A DNA stretch of 57,824 nucleotides, taken from the NCBI RefSeq assembly GCF_900129865.1, contig NZ_FQXD01000021.1, positions 1-57,824 on the forward strand. The letters run 5' to 3'. Source of the stretch: Virgibacillus chiguensis (lineage in GTDB: Bacteria; Bacillota; Bacilli; Bacillales; Amphibacillaceae). Positions 8,415 to 16,881 of the stretch are shown here, piece after piece; within the stretch, counting starts at the first letter, position 1, and each line of letters starts with the position of its first letter. The position numbers and the translations under genes are program-made. The notes beneath the pieces were generated by a model. That model made no database searches. It was not told where the DNA came from and worked only from the letters and a program-made list of their open reading frames with translations.

Positions 8415-8862
8415 TATAAATTGCATTAGTCTTTTGGAAGTAAAGTTAAAAAAACATCTCGTTCACTTGTTTCTGTCTTTCATATACATAATTTAATATT
8501 CTATCGAAATAAAAAGGTTATATGGACAATATCAATTGCCTTGGTAGGTCTACTTAAAGATGTATAAAGAATGCTTGCCATAAATATAAGTGATAAAATG
8601 TATACCAATAATGACTGGTATACAGAAGTTGTTTACTTTAATAAATACTGAAATCAATGTTCAAATTTCCAGGCATCAAAGATTATTAAAGCAATCGCGT
8701 ACAAGGAACTGTTTTTCTATACCTAAGGAAGTATTACAAATTATGTAAAGAAGCTGCTTCAAGATTAGTAACTGAAAATAATGATTCTTAGTGAATATCT
8801 TATATTTTTCGTTTTGAATACTGTATAAGACAACTAGGGAATTAAAAAATAGTATGATTAGG
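8415..8862. other. Unique spacer between the two flagellin units
   Basis: About 450 bp separate the end of duplicated unit 1 from the start of unit 2. The sequence is AT-rich, has no credible gene with a ribosome site, and is not shared with the region upstream of copy 2. I see no recognisable element in it. Confidence 0.5.
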
Positions 8863-8885
8863 AAGTCAAAAATATAGACAAGGAA

Positions 8886-8923
8886 AAAATATAACCCCAC
8901 TTATAAGAAGTGAGGTTATATTT
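8886..8923 (-). terminator. Terminator of flagellin gene 2
   Basis: Near-identical in sequence to the terminator of copy 1: a stem ending in GGGGTTATATT followed by a T-rich tract on the minus strand, with two loop differences. Confidence 0.85.
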
Positions 8924-8942
8924 ATATATTTTTCTGTACGAA

Positions 8943-9752
8943 TTAACGAAGTAGTTGAAGTACGCCTTGTGGTTGTTGGTTAGCTTGCGCAAGCATAGAT
9001 TGAGCAGCTTGTGTAAGAATGTTGTCCTTCGTAAAGTTCATCATTTCTTTCGCCATATCCACATCACGGATTCGTGATTCAGCTGCGGTTAAGTTTTCAG
9101 CAGACGTACCTAGATTGTTAATGGTATGTTGCAAACGGTTTTGTACCGCACCAATTTTAGAACGTTCAGAAGATACGTTGTCAATTGCTGTTTGAATTGT
9201 TTCAATTGCATTGTTAGCTGATTCTTGCTCAGTAATATCGATTTCATTAACTTTTAATTCTTCAGAACTCATGTCTCCAATTTCTAAAGAAAGGTTTTGC
9301 CCTTCGTTAGCACCTACGTGGAATGTTGCATCAAACGAACCATCAAGCAACTTTTGTGTGTTGAATTCTGTGTCAGTAGAAATGTCATCTAATGCACTTG
9401 TTAACTGTTCGACTTCTTTTTGCAATTCTTTACGGTCTTGTTCTGTATTCGTGTCGTTAGAAGATTGTACGGCTAATTCACGCATACGTTGAAGGATAGC
9501 ATGTGTTTCATTCATTGCACCTTCAGCAGTTTGCGCTAAAGAGATACCATCTTGTGCGTTTTTTTGTGCCATTTCCAATCCACGGATTTGACCACGCATT
9601 TTTTCAGAGATTGCTAGACCTGCAGCGTCATCTCCTGCTTTGTTAATTTTAAGACCTGAAGAAAGTTTCTCCAATGAGTTTTGTACAGCGCCGTTGTTGT
9701 TAGAAAGTTGACGATGTGTGTTTAACGCTGCAATGTTGTGATTAATAATCAT
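8943..9752 (-). CDS. hag: Flagellin, copy 2
   Basis: A 269-residue flagellin almost identical to copy 1 in both conserved ends. Differences cluster in the central surface region (around [15 protein letters not shown] and [11 protein letters not shown]), where two residues are missing. It is the promoter-proximal copy on the minus strand but has its own terminator, so the two genes are probably separate transcripts. The duplication spans about 1.13 kb (7276-8414 and 8863-9994) and includes promoter, leader and terminator. Limited divergence of the exposed part could give filaments of mixed composition (inference). Confidence 0.97.
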   Translation of the reverse strand: MIINHNIAALNTHRQLSNNNGAVQNSLEKLSSGLKINKAGDDAAGLAISEKMRGQIRGLEMAQKNAQDGISLAQTAEGAMNETHAILQRMRELAVQSSNDTNTEQDRKELQKEVEQLTSALDDISTDTEFNTQKLLDGSFDATFHVGANEGQNLSLEIGDMSSEELKVNEIDITEQESANNAIETIQTAIDNVSSERSKIGAVQNRLQHTINNLGTSAENLTAAESRIRDVDMAKEMMNFTKDNILTQAAQSMLAQANQQPQGVLQLLR

Positions 9753-9782
9753 AATTTTTCTACCTCCGTGTGTTTGATTTTT

Positions 9783-9855
9783 ATACTAGCGGTCCTTATC
9801 CTTTTGAGTTGCTAGTATGTAATATATAATAATCTCCTAATAGTAGGAGTTATTA
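9783..9855 (-). promoter_or_regulatory. hag leader stem-loops, candidate CsrA site (copy 2)
   Basis: Identical to the copy-1 leader: ATACTAGC/GCTAGTAT stem (9783-9818) with two GGA motifs in its loop, preceded by the AACTCCTA/TAGGAG stem (9828-9855). Exact conservation of an untranslated region beside a diverged coding centre supports a functional role or recent gene conversion. Confidence 0.55.
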
Positions 9856-9941
9856 TCCAAATTTATTCGCACAATCCTAAAAGCTTATGGCGCTTTAATA
9901 GTTCGTGCATTTATATCATCTTCCTAGATGATCTATTATTT

Positions 9942-9968
9942 ATATCGACCATTGTTTTTTAATGTTAA
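9942..9968 (-). promoter_or_regulatory. Sigma-D flagellin promoter (copy 2)
   Basis: TTAA, 15 nt, GTCGATAT on the minus strand, the same as at 8361-8387. Confidence 0.8.
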
Positions 9969-9994
9969 GAGAAAAAGTGATTTTTAATAGAAAA

Positions 9995-11010
9995 TTTTTC
10001 ATTTAAAATGGGTTTTATAAGCGAAAGATTGAGCAATAGCCTCTAAGCTACAATTCATGCAGTCATGCAAGTGTATTTCTTTTACAAAATAAGTTAAATC
10101 ATAAAGACTAATCAATATCCTGTGAACGAACTAAAATCCTGTTATAGCAATTTATTTTGGAAGTGAAAGGAGTTACCTGGCTGCATTATTATGTAATAAA
10201 AGAGGAAAATAAATATAAATTTCTTTACGAGTAGTAACCAAAATCTACAAGCAATTGCACAAGCCTCACGATACTAGCACCCGCAAATGAGAGTGAAAGA
10301 TTCTAATTCGAGGGTCTTTTTTAACCTCGTAAATTTATCCTATATTATAGGAAACCATAATAATTTTTGGTCTAGCCAAATGCAACTTATCCACCAAAAA
10401 ATAGCCCAAGAATGACATACGTTTCATTACCTATAAACGTCATTACACTTCCCATTTATCCCAACAAAAGTGTATAATAATCAAGGTTTACTATCATTTG
10501 CTACAACCAATCATGCACGGTATAAGGGTAATAACTACAAGTATAAAATGCCCCTGCTGCATACGAATGGGTTATTGCACTTGTATGAAAAAACATACAG
10601 GCTTTTACCAAATAAGCAACAGGAAGATTGTACTTCCTGAATGGAGAGCTACAAAGCTGGGTAAGTCTAAGTGAAAGAAAATAGCATCAGAGGCTTTTAA
10701 ATCATTCCCGTGAACTTCTTCTAACAATGCGTAGGTGAAGAAGACACCCACGGATTGGGTATGCACTTCGGCAATCAAAACCACTAGCAGGAAATAGCAG
10801 TACCTAAATGCCCCGTAACATGTTAGACTTCTCTTAGGCTACAAAACTCATTGCGAGTTCTGCAGACAACATCTTTGATCCATTCAGCCAGATGTTCCAA
10901 TAAATGCAGCTCAACATCATGGCTATATGCCCAATCTCGCTCAAAAAATACAGGATAAAGCTTTATTTTTTTAAAATAGCAAACGAGAGATTTCTCCGTT
11001 TTTTTATAGT
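9995..11010. other. Gene-poor 1-kb stretch
   Basis: No gene with a convincing ribosome site is visible. On the minus strand about 10823-10960 reads as plausible protein (FFERDWAYSHDVELHLLEH, then AEWIKDVVCRTRNEF), but the frame upstream of it is low-complexity and lacks a clear start, so it may be a fragment of a lost gene. An imperfect hairpin followed by seven T (10983-11007) lies just before the dihydrouridine synthase and could end a plus-strand transcript. Confidence 0.4.
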
Positions 11011-11022
11011 GAAAGGATTTGT

Positions 11023-12009
11023 TTGAATATGACAGATAATTTTTGGCGCAATTTACCAAAGCCGTTTTTTGTATTAGCACCGATGGAAGATGTGACGGAT
11101 GTTGTATTTCGTCATGTCGTTAGTGAAGCTGGAAGACCAGACGTTTTCTTTACAGAATTTACAAACTCGGAGAGCTATTGCCATCCCGAGGGGAAATTTA
11201 GTGTACGTGGACGCCTAACTTTCACAGAGGATGAACAGCCTATTGTAGCCCATATATGGGGCGATAAACCTGAAAACTTTCGCCAAATGAGTATTGGTAT
11301 GGCAGAAGAAGGATTTAAAGGCATTGATATGAATATGGGTTGCCCTGCACCTAATGTTGCAGCGAACGGAAAGGGATGTGGGCTTATTCGACGTCCAGAA
11401 GTTGCTGCAGAGCTGATTCAAGCAGCAAAAGCAGGTGGACTTCCCGTAAGTGTGAAGACAAGGCTTGGCTACACCCAAGTGGAAGAGTGGCGAATTTGGT
11501 TACGTCACATCTTACAACAAGATATCGCAAATCTTTCTATTCACTTACGTACGAAAAAAGAAATGAGTAAAGTAGCTGCCCATTGGGAGCTCATCCCAGA
11601 AATAAAGAAACTTCGTGATGAAGTAGCACCAAATACTTTATTAACCATTAATGGAGATATTCCTGATCGTCAGACTGGTTTGGAACTTGCCCATCAATAT
11701 GGTGTAGATGGGATTATGATTGGTCGAGGTGTATTTAAGAATCCATTTGCGTTTGAAAAAGAGCCGAAAGAACATACCAGCGAAGAGTTGCTTGACCTTT
11801 TAAGATTGCATCTTGATCTTTTCGATAAGTATACAAAGTTGGAGCCACGTCCATTTAAGCCGCTTCGTCGCTTTTTTAAGATATACGTCCGTGACTTTCA
11901 CGGGGCGAGCGAGTTAAGGAATCAATTAATGAGTACAGAAACGACAGATGAAGTACGTACATTGCTGGATAACTTTGAGCATTGCAAACAACCAGATGCC
12001 CCAATTTAG
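11023..12009 (+). CDS. dus: tRNA-dihydrouridine synthase
   Basis: An FMN-dependent enzyme reducing uridine to dihydrouridine in the tRNA D-loop. The 328-residue protein begins with the TIM-barrel signature [19 protein letters not shown]. It also has [20 protein letters not shown] (GCP motif and the probable catalytic Cys in GKGCGL), [22 protein letters not shown] and [10 protein letters not shown] (FMN phosphate binding), and a C-terminal helical domain. AAAGGA at 11012-11017 favours TTG 11023; ATG 11029 is an alternative two codons in. It stands alone with its own terminator, which overlaps the stop codon. The variant resembles the extra Dus of some bacilli and clostridia rather than the dusB paired with folK-type genes (inference). 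Confidence 0.93.
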   Translation: MNMTDNFWRNLPKPFFVLAPMEDVTDVVFRHVVSEAGRPDVFFTEFTNSESYCHPEGKFSVRGRLTFTEDEQPIVAHIWGDKPENFRQMSIGMAEEGFKGIDMNMGCPAPNVAANGKGCGLIRRPEVAAELIQAAKAGGLPVSVKTRLGYTQVEEWRIWLRHILQQDIANLSIHLRTKKEMSKVAAHWELIPEIKKLRDEVAPNTLLTINGDIPDRQTGLELAHQYGVDGIMIGRGVFKNPFAFEKEPKEHTSEELLDLLRLHLDLFDKYTKLEPRPFKPLRRFFKIYVRDFHGASELRNQLMSTETTDEVRTLLDNFEHCKQPDAPI

Positions 12010-12025
12010 GGGGTCTGGTTGTTTG
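11985..12025 (+). terminator. Terminator overlapping the dus stop codon
   Basis: CAAACAACCAGATGCCCC (11985-12002) and GGGGGTCTGGTTGTTTG (12009-12025) form a long stem around AATTTA. The last codons of dus lie in the left arm. The following T content is moderate. Confidence 0.85.
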
Positions 12026-12248
12026 TTACCTATTTCGTTTATGCGGAAAAGTGATATACGCTAAACGAGCGTTATTTCTCGGGAAAAGCTTAGACACTTC
12101 GGCAACAAGCCTTTGTCTATAATAGAATCAACTTGTGCACTCGCAGAACAACTTAACAAAGCAATGCCAAGCCATCCTATAGAAGTTGAATGAAAATGAA
12201 ATATATAAAATCTGCGAAATATGATAAATTGCTTTTAATGAAAACATG

Positions 12249-12359
12249 ATGGATCCAAATAGTATGAAAATACTTGATGAACTAATGCAAGTTGTTCCAT
12301 TAAAAAGCGGTATGCGAGTATTAGACTTAGGTTGTGGGAATGGATTAACGTCTATATAG
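12249..12359 (+). pseudogene. SAM-dependent methyltransferase remnant
   Basis: A 36-codon reading frame contains the class-I methyltransferase motif I (GMRVLDLGCGNGLTS) preceded by DPNSMKILDELMQVV, then stops at 12357. The rest of the fold is missing, and the sequence on both sides does not continue the domain in any frame. A short in-frame tail of another possible gene (AEQLNKAMPSHPIEVE) lies just upstream at about 12133-12195. This is a dead fragment. Confidence 0.65.
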
Positions 12360-12493
12360 TAAGATTTGATGATAAGCCAAACGTTTCTAAGATGTGCTAC
12401 TACTTGTATTTCTAAAAGCTTACATATATTACGTATACTTATTTTTTCTTTCATTCAAGTAATGCATTATATATGGTATGTAATAATTATTTA

Positions 12494-12522
12494 TTGATAT
12501 TCAATAAATAAAGAATTATAAT
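12494..12522 (+). promoter_or_regulatory. Sigma-A promoter of the DUF2975/HTH pair
   Basis: TTGATA and TATAAT separated by 17 nt, about 30 bp upstream of the first gene. Confidence 0.65.
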
Positions 12523-12552
12523 AGAGATAACGATAAAAAGTGAGGTGTTCCT

Positions 12553-13029
12553 ATGAGACGTGTAGCAGTACAAATCTTGAAGATTGCTATTTTTGTAATT
12601 GGCATCGTGGTATTAGGCTTATGTATTTTCGCCTTGCCTCCGTTAGCAAGCAGTTCAGCAGAGATGTTTCCGGAGTTTTCTTATTTACAATATCCTATTT
12701 TAATAGGCTTGTATGCGACAACAATCCCTTTTTTCTATGCGTTATATCAAGCGCTTAATTTATTGAATTATATGGAGAAGCAGCTTGCTTTTTCAACGTT
12801 TGCGGTGCGGTCATTAGCGCGTATTAAGTACAGCGCGATTGTCATCAGTCTATGTTATATAAGTGGAATGATTTATCTTCTAACGCAAAGTGCGCTTCAT
12901 CCTAGTATTGCAATTGTAGGATTGGCGATTCTTTTTTCTGCCATCGTTATCATGTTGTTCGCCGCGGTTTTACAAGAACTTTTGAAAAATGCAATGAAGA
13001 TTCAGTCAGAAAATGAGTTGACGATTTGA
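12553..13029 (+). CDS. DUF2975 membrane protein
   Basis: A 158-residue membrane protein with four hydrophobic segments (about 7-30, 48-70, 90-112 and 120-146) and the DUF2975 loop ALNLLNYMEKQLAFSTFAVR between TM2 and TM3. ATG 12553 follows GTGAGGTG. It is 9 bp upstream of a YozG-like HTH gene; this pairing is widespread in Firmicutes, where the membrane protein is thought to work with its small regulator. Function is unknown. Confidence 0.85.
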   Translation: MRRVAVQILKIAIFVIGIVVLGLCIFALPPLASSSAEMFPEFSYLQYPILIGLYATTIPFFYALYQALNLLNYMEKQLAFSTFAVRSLARIKYSAIVISLCYISGMIYLLTQSALHPSIAIVGLAILFSAIVIMLFAAVLQELLKNAMKIQSENELTI

Positions 13030-13038
13030 GGTGAGTAC

Positions 13039-13287
13039 ATGGCAATTATAGTTCACATTGATGTAATGTTAGCAAAAAGAAAAATGAGTGTAACGGAGCT
13101 TTCGGAAAAAGTAGGTATCACGATGGCGAACTTATCTATTTTAAAAAATGGCAAGGCGAAAGCAGTTCGTTTTTCTACGTTAGAAGCCATCTGTAAAGCG
13201 TTAGATTGTCAGCCAGGGGATATTTTAGAATATCAAGCTGACTTGGAGACAGAAATTAAAGAAGAGAATCATAGGCAAGTGCAATAG
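13039..13287 (+). CDS. YozG-like XRE/Cro HTH regulator
   Basis: A compact 82-residue protein that is almost entirely one HTH_XRE domain: MSVTELSEKVGITMANLSIL, KAKAVRFSTLEAICKALDCQ and PGDILEY. It lies 9 bp downstream of the DUF2975 gene in an evident two-gene operon. It probably autoregulates that operon (inference). A weak CGGAGG/CCTCCG dyad follows at about 13301-13329 and may act as a terminator. Confidence 0.88.
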   Translation: MAIIVHIDVMLAKRKMSVTELSEKVGITMANLSILKNGKAKAVRFSTLEAICKALDCQPGDILEYQADLETEIKEENHRQVQ

Positions 13288-13518
13288 AAATGACGTTGTA
13301 CGGAGGTCGTGTTACAGGCCGCTGCCTCCGCATATTTTATCAATTTTTCAAGCGTTTTATCAATCTCATTGTAAATAAATGAGTTGCGATGAAAGCATGG
13401 ATTTTGCAAAGTTAACGAACCGACATATTTGAAAGCCAAACCACCTCATTCGTGTTTTAGTCATGAGAGGCTCCATTAAATTGAAATAGTCCGTGCACTT
13501 CCCTTTTCTAATGCTTCT

Positions 13519-13780
13519 TTAGAAGTATTGGCATCCCCTGCAAATGAAAGGGGATTCTTTATTTGCCAAATCAACTTCTACTTCCACGCCATCATACCCC
13601 TTCTTGTCAAATATATACGACTTCATCCCTCGTTGTAACTTAGTTCTTGCTCATTGCTCCGTTTCATCTTCCCCTCTTTTTCTGCTTTTGTTTACAAGCG
13701 TACGCCATTTATCTTTACTAAACGATGCACCAATATTCGTTGCAATTTTTTCAAAATAGTCATAAAGCCACTCCGAATCA
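13519..13780 (-). pseudogene. Possible remnants of two short genes on the minus strand
   Basis: Minus-strand 13651 to about 13780 reads SEWLYDYFEKIATNIGASF and DKWRTLVNKSRKR before a stop. Just beyond it, ATG 13626 opens a 35-codon frame ending at 13519 (MKSYIFDKKGYDGVEVEVDL, then PFICRGCQYF). The composition is protein-like but neither is recognised, and no good ribosome site is seen. The ATCCCCT/AGGGGAT hairpin at about 13533-13555 falls inside the second frame. Confidence 0.22.
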
Positions 13781-13845
13781 GAATGGTGGACAGAGATAAA
13801 AATTCTATTTACGATAGAAATAGAAGAAACAATAAGGATGAAAGG

Positions 13846-14505
13846 ATGGTTATTTTGAAAATTCTTGTTGTAGGAGCAAACGGACAAATTGGTAAACATC
13901 TGGTGAAACAAATTCAAGCTAGTGGGAAACACACAGCAAGAGCGATGATTCGTAAACAAGAGCAAGCGAGCTATTTTAACGAATTAGGTGCAGAGACAGT
14001 CATTGTGGATCTTGAAGATGAGGTAGCAGCGATTACGAAAGCGGCTGACGGTGTTGACGCTGTCGTGTTTACAGCTGGTTCAGGACCTAAAACTGGAAAA
14101 GACAAAACATTAATGGTGGATTTAGATGGTGCAGTCAAAACGATGGAAGCAACGAAAGTAGCTGGGGTAAAGCGTTTTGTGATGGTAAGCTCATTTGACA
14201 CGAGCAGGGAAGCTATCCAACAATCATCAGCTTCTTTTGCCCCATATGTCGTTGCTAAGCATTATGCAGATGAGTGGCTCAGAAGCACCGATTTAGATTA
14301 TACAATTGTCCATCCTGGATTATTAACGAATGATTCAGGAACGGGGAAAGTGCAGGCAGCAACGAAAGTGGAGCGAGGAGAAATACCTCGTGAAGATGTG
14401 GCAAGCGTTATTTTTGGCTGTTTAGAAGATGAAACAACCATTGGTAAAGAATTTCAAGTTGTAACAGGGGAAACAGAAATCAAGCAGGTGTTACAACAGT
14501 TATAA
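13846..14505 (+). CDS. YhfK-like NAD(P)-binding sugar epimerase/reductase
   Basis: An atypical short-chain dehydrogenase of about 216-219 residues, the same length as B. subtilis YhfK and similar along the whole protein. The Rossmann glycine motif is VVGANGQIG near the N-terminus. Other landmarks are ARAMIRKQEQ (NADP-type Arg), FTAGSG, VMVSS and YVVAKHYADEWL in place of the classical YxxxK, and a C-terminal NmrA-like end. ATG 13846 has AAGG eight nt upstream; TTG 13855 with AAAGGA fits YhfK length slightly better. Single-gene transcript with its own terminator. The physiological substrate is unknown. Confidence 0.88.
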   Translation: MVILKILVVGANGQIGKHLVKQIQASGKHTARAMIRKQEQASYFNELGAETVIVDLEDEVAAITKAADGVDAVVFTAGSGPKTGKDKTLMVDLDGAVKTMEATKVAGVKRFVMVSSFDTSREAIQQSSASFAPYVVAKHYADEWLRSTDLDYTIVHPGLLTNDSGTGKVQAATKVERGEIPREDVASVIFGCLEDETTIGKEFQVVTGETEIKQVLQQL

Positions 14506-14511
14506 GTAACT

Positions 14512-14560
14512 CTCCAATCAGTAAGGGAATCTGGGTACCCTTCGCTGATTGGAGTTTTTT
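14512..14560 (+). terminator. Terminator of the YhfK-like gene
   Basis: CTCCAATCAG pairs with CTGATTGGAG, with an inner AAGGG/CCCTT stem, and seven T follow. Confidence 0.9.
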
Positions 14561-14660
14561 TACATTATAGGAAAGTATAGAGTTTTAAAGATTATAGGAT
14601 AAGAAATACGACAGCGTTTTTCTCTAGAAATATTTTCATGATAAGCAAAGTATTTCTAAA
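14561..14660 (+). repeat. Dispersed intergenic repeat family A, copy 1
   Basis: Begins ATTATAGGAAAGTATAGAG, has the core ATTATAGGATAAG, and ends in a variant of the family's 3' stem (AAGTATTTCTAAA). It follows a terminator directly. See the family description in the findings. Confidence 0.55.
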
Positions 14661-14996
14661 AATAGAAGATTTATAGTACAAGCAAGCTACAGCGATAGCC
14701 AACTTTTCCTAATAACTAGTGATAGTATGCAATTTTAGCCATGGCTACAATAGAGAAGTCACCATCTAATTTGAAAAAAGCACTTGCAGGCGAGTTTTAC
14801 CTACAAAAAATACAAACTTTCTCCCTTAAACTTGGCGCTAAGCCAAGTTTTTAATCTACTGATATTCCATTTAGACGATAAAAAAACCCTCAAATGAAGG
14901 CTACTACACCTTATGTACTTTAGCAAAAACAATTTAACGCTTTTATCGATAAAAGCATTCATCGATTTATTAATAAACTAAACAATGCGTCACCCC

Positions 14997-15053
14997 GTTA
15001 AATAACAAGATTTTATAAATGTTAAATAAACCCTTTTAAATCAACGTTAAATT
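14997..15053 (+). promoter_or_regulatory. Three phased GTTAAAT direct repeats, candidate operator
   Basis: GTTAAATAA at 14997, GTTAAATAA at 15021 and GTTAAATTA at 15046 are spaced 24 and 25 bp. They end six bp before the -35 box of the tyrosine-antiporter promoter. Regular spacing next to a promoter suggests a regulator binding on one face of the DNA. The protein is unknown. Confidence 0.45.
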
Positions 15054-15058
15054 ATGTA

Positions 15059-15087
15059 TTGACAAAACAAAAAAACAGGCGTAAACT
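15059..15087 (+). promoter_or_regulatory. Candidate promoter of the tyrosine decarboxylation genes
   Basis: A perfect TTGACA is followed after 17 nt by TAAACT (four of six to the -10 consensus). Transcription would start near 15094, giving a leader of about 310 nt before the antiporter. The leader contains a stem at 15261-15299 (AACGGGGAATGA with TTCATCCGTT) and a five-codon frame behind GGAGAGG (15173-15198). I recognise no T-box motif in it. Confidence 0.55.
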
Positions 15088-15403
15088 TAGGATTGCAAGT
15101 TAACTTGTGAGTGCTTTCACTAAACAGCAATCGATGAGATATCTTTTTTACGTACGATAAAAAATGCGTATTGGAGAGGCATGATGACTGAACTTTAATT
15201 CACGTTTTGAATTATATGTGAAACATCAAACATTTGCTGTTTCCATGTGTAGTTGTTAGTCAGAGATAACGGGGAATGATTTTGTTCATCCGTTCTCTAA
15301 GTAGAAATTCTTTCATTTTGATATGAACTTCCTAGGTATACAGTCATATGAAAATGAGATGCATCTTTAAGTAACAAGTTGAAATAGGAAAGAAGGAAAA
15401 TTT

Positions 15404-16837
15404 ATGGCTAAAACAAAAAGCCTAACACTTTTTGGGCTAATCGGTATTACGATGGCTTTTTTTGGTACGGTACGTAGTGTGCCAACACTTTCTATAACTG
15501 GGTGGACACAAATTTTTTATATGTTAATTGCGGCAGTTCTATTCGCATTGCCGATCGCCTTGATGTCGGCGGAACTTTCTACAGGTTGGCCGGAGGAAGG
15601 CGGGCCTACAGTTTGGGTGAAGAACGCATTAGGTGAGAAATGGGGATTTGTTACCTCATGGTTACTATGGGTTCAAATGTTTTTTGGTATGGTCATGGTT
15701 GCGTCTACAGTAGGTGTGTTATTTGGATATGTTGTTAATACACCAGAGCTATCTTCAAACAATTACTTTATTTTTGCAGTTATTTTAATCTCCTACTGGA
15801 GTGTGACGTTACTAAATCTGAAATTTGACATGGTAAAAATAGCTGGTAACTGGGGAGCCATTATCGGTGTTTATATCCCATTTGTTCTCCTAGTTGGTCT
15901 AGGTGTTATCTATATGATTAAGAATGGTATTCAGCCAAATAGTTATTTAGGGGATTTTAAACCGAGTGACCTTGTTCCGAATTTTAAAGACTTAGGTAGC
16001 TTAACTTATTTATCTGGAATTATCTTTATTTTTGCAGGTGTAGAAATCTCCTCTGTGCATGCAAATAATATCCAAAACCCTAAACGTAATTATCCAATTG
16101 CGGTTATAGCATCTGTTGTTTTGTTGGTTTTCTTTAATATTGTCGCTGGGTTAACAGTTTCCAACGCAGTACCAGTAGGTGAATTGGAGTTAGCTAATAT
16201 TACACAACCATACAAGATTTTCTCTGAGAACTTGGGTATTCCATCTATTTTCGTGAATATCATTTCATTGATGATTTTAATTGGGGTGTTAGTACAGTTA
16301 AGTGCATGGGTACTTGGCCCAAGTAAAGCGATGATAAAAATTGCCGATGAAGGTAACTTGCCTAGATTCTTTCAAAAAAGAACGGAAAAAGACATTCCAA
16401 TAACCTTTGTATTAATTCAAGCAATTGTTATTTCTCTCGTATCTTTCTTGTATGTAGTTGTTCCTGATGTAAATAGTGCCTTTTTAATTATTACAATTAC
16501 TACTACTATTTTATATTGTATCGTGTATGCATTAATTGCTATTTCAGCAATTCGCTTACGCTATAAAATGCCAGAAGTTGTGCGACCATTTAAATTAGGC
16601 AATAAAGGTAATGGATTAATGTGGTTTGTTTCCATGCTGTCTTTAATTAGTGTAGTAATTACGCTTACTGTCAGTCTTATACCACCATCTATTTTACAAC
16701 CTAGTCAGTACACAGGTTACATTATTTATCAAGTAGCGGCTACAGTAATAATGGTTGGTATAGCACTTATTATTCACAAATGTAAAAAACCAGAATGGAA
16801 GAAAGAAACAACAACCAATCATAAAAAATGTAGCTAA
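15404..16837 (+). CDS. tyrP: APC-family amino acid antiporter, probably tyrosine/tyramine exchanger
   Basis: A 477-residue amino acid/polyamine/organocation transporter with about twelve membrane segments, GadC-like in type (first helix LFGLIGITMAFFGTVRS, then STGWPEEGGPTVWVKNALGE). ATG 15404 follows GAAAGAAGGAAAA. The fold alone cannot tell glutamate/GABA from tyrosine/tyramine exchange. The assignment rests on the gene that follows 44 bp downstream, which is a tyrosine decarboxylase rather than a glutamate decarboxylase. The transporter would bring in tyrosine and expel tyramine in a charge-moving exchange. In enterococcal tdc clusters the transporter follows the decarboxylase, whereas here it comes first. 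Confidence 0.85.
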   Translation: MAKTKSLTLFGLIGITMAFFGTVRSVPTLSITGWTQIFYMLIAAVLFALPIALMSAELSTGWPEEGGPTVWVKNALGEKWGFVTSWLLWVQMFFGMVMVASTVGVLFGYVVNTPELSSNNYFIFAVILISYWSVTLLNLKFDMVKIAGNWGAIIGVYIPFVLLVGLGVIYMIKNGIQPNSYLGDFKPSDLVPNFKDLGSLTYLSGIIFIFAGVEISSVHANNIQNPKRNYPIAVIASVVLLVFFNIVAGLTVSNAVPVGELELANITQPYKIFSENLGIPSIFVNIISLMILIGVLVQLSAWVLGPSKAMIKIADEGNLPRFFQKRTEKDIPITFVLIQAIVISLVSFLYVVVPDVNSAFLIITITTTILYCIVYALIAISAIRLRYKMPEVVRPFKLGNKGNGLMWFVSMLSLISVVITLTVSLIPPSILQPSQYTGYIIYQVAATVIMVGIALIIHKCKKPEWKKETTTNHKKCS

Positions 16838-16881
16838 AGAGAAAATAGTTGATTTCGTGACGATAATTGGAGGATTAGAAA

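Noticed and set aside
9211-9492. Open frame antisense to flagellin copy 2
   Set aside because: It is a shadow of the real flagellin gene, with no ribosome site and a Ser-rich composition typical of antisense frames.
10823-11080. Minus-strand gene upstream of dus
   Set aside because: Only its last 45 residues look protein-like; the start lies inside the dus 5' region and is low-complexity. Kept only as a remark in the gene-poor stretch.
13654-13845. N-terminal extension of the YhfK-like protein
   Set aside because: The frame stays open upstream, but the extra 64 residues are not family-like, and the Rossmann start with a ribosome site is at 13846/13855.
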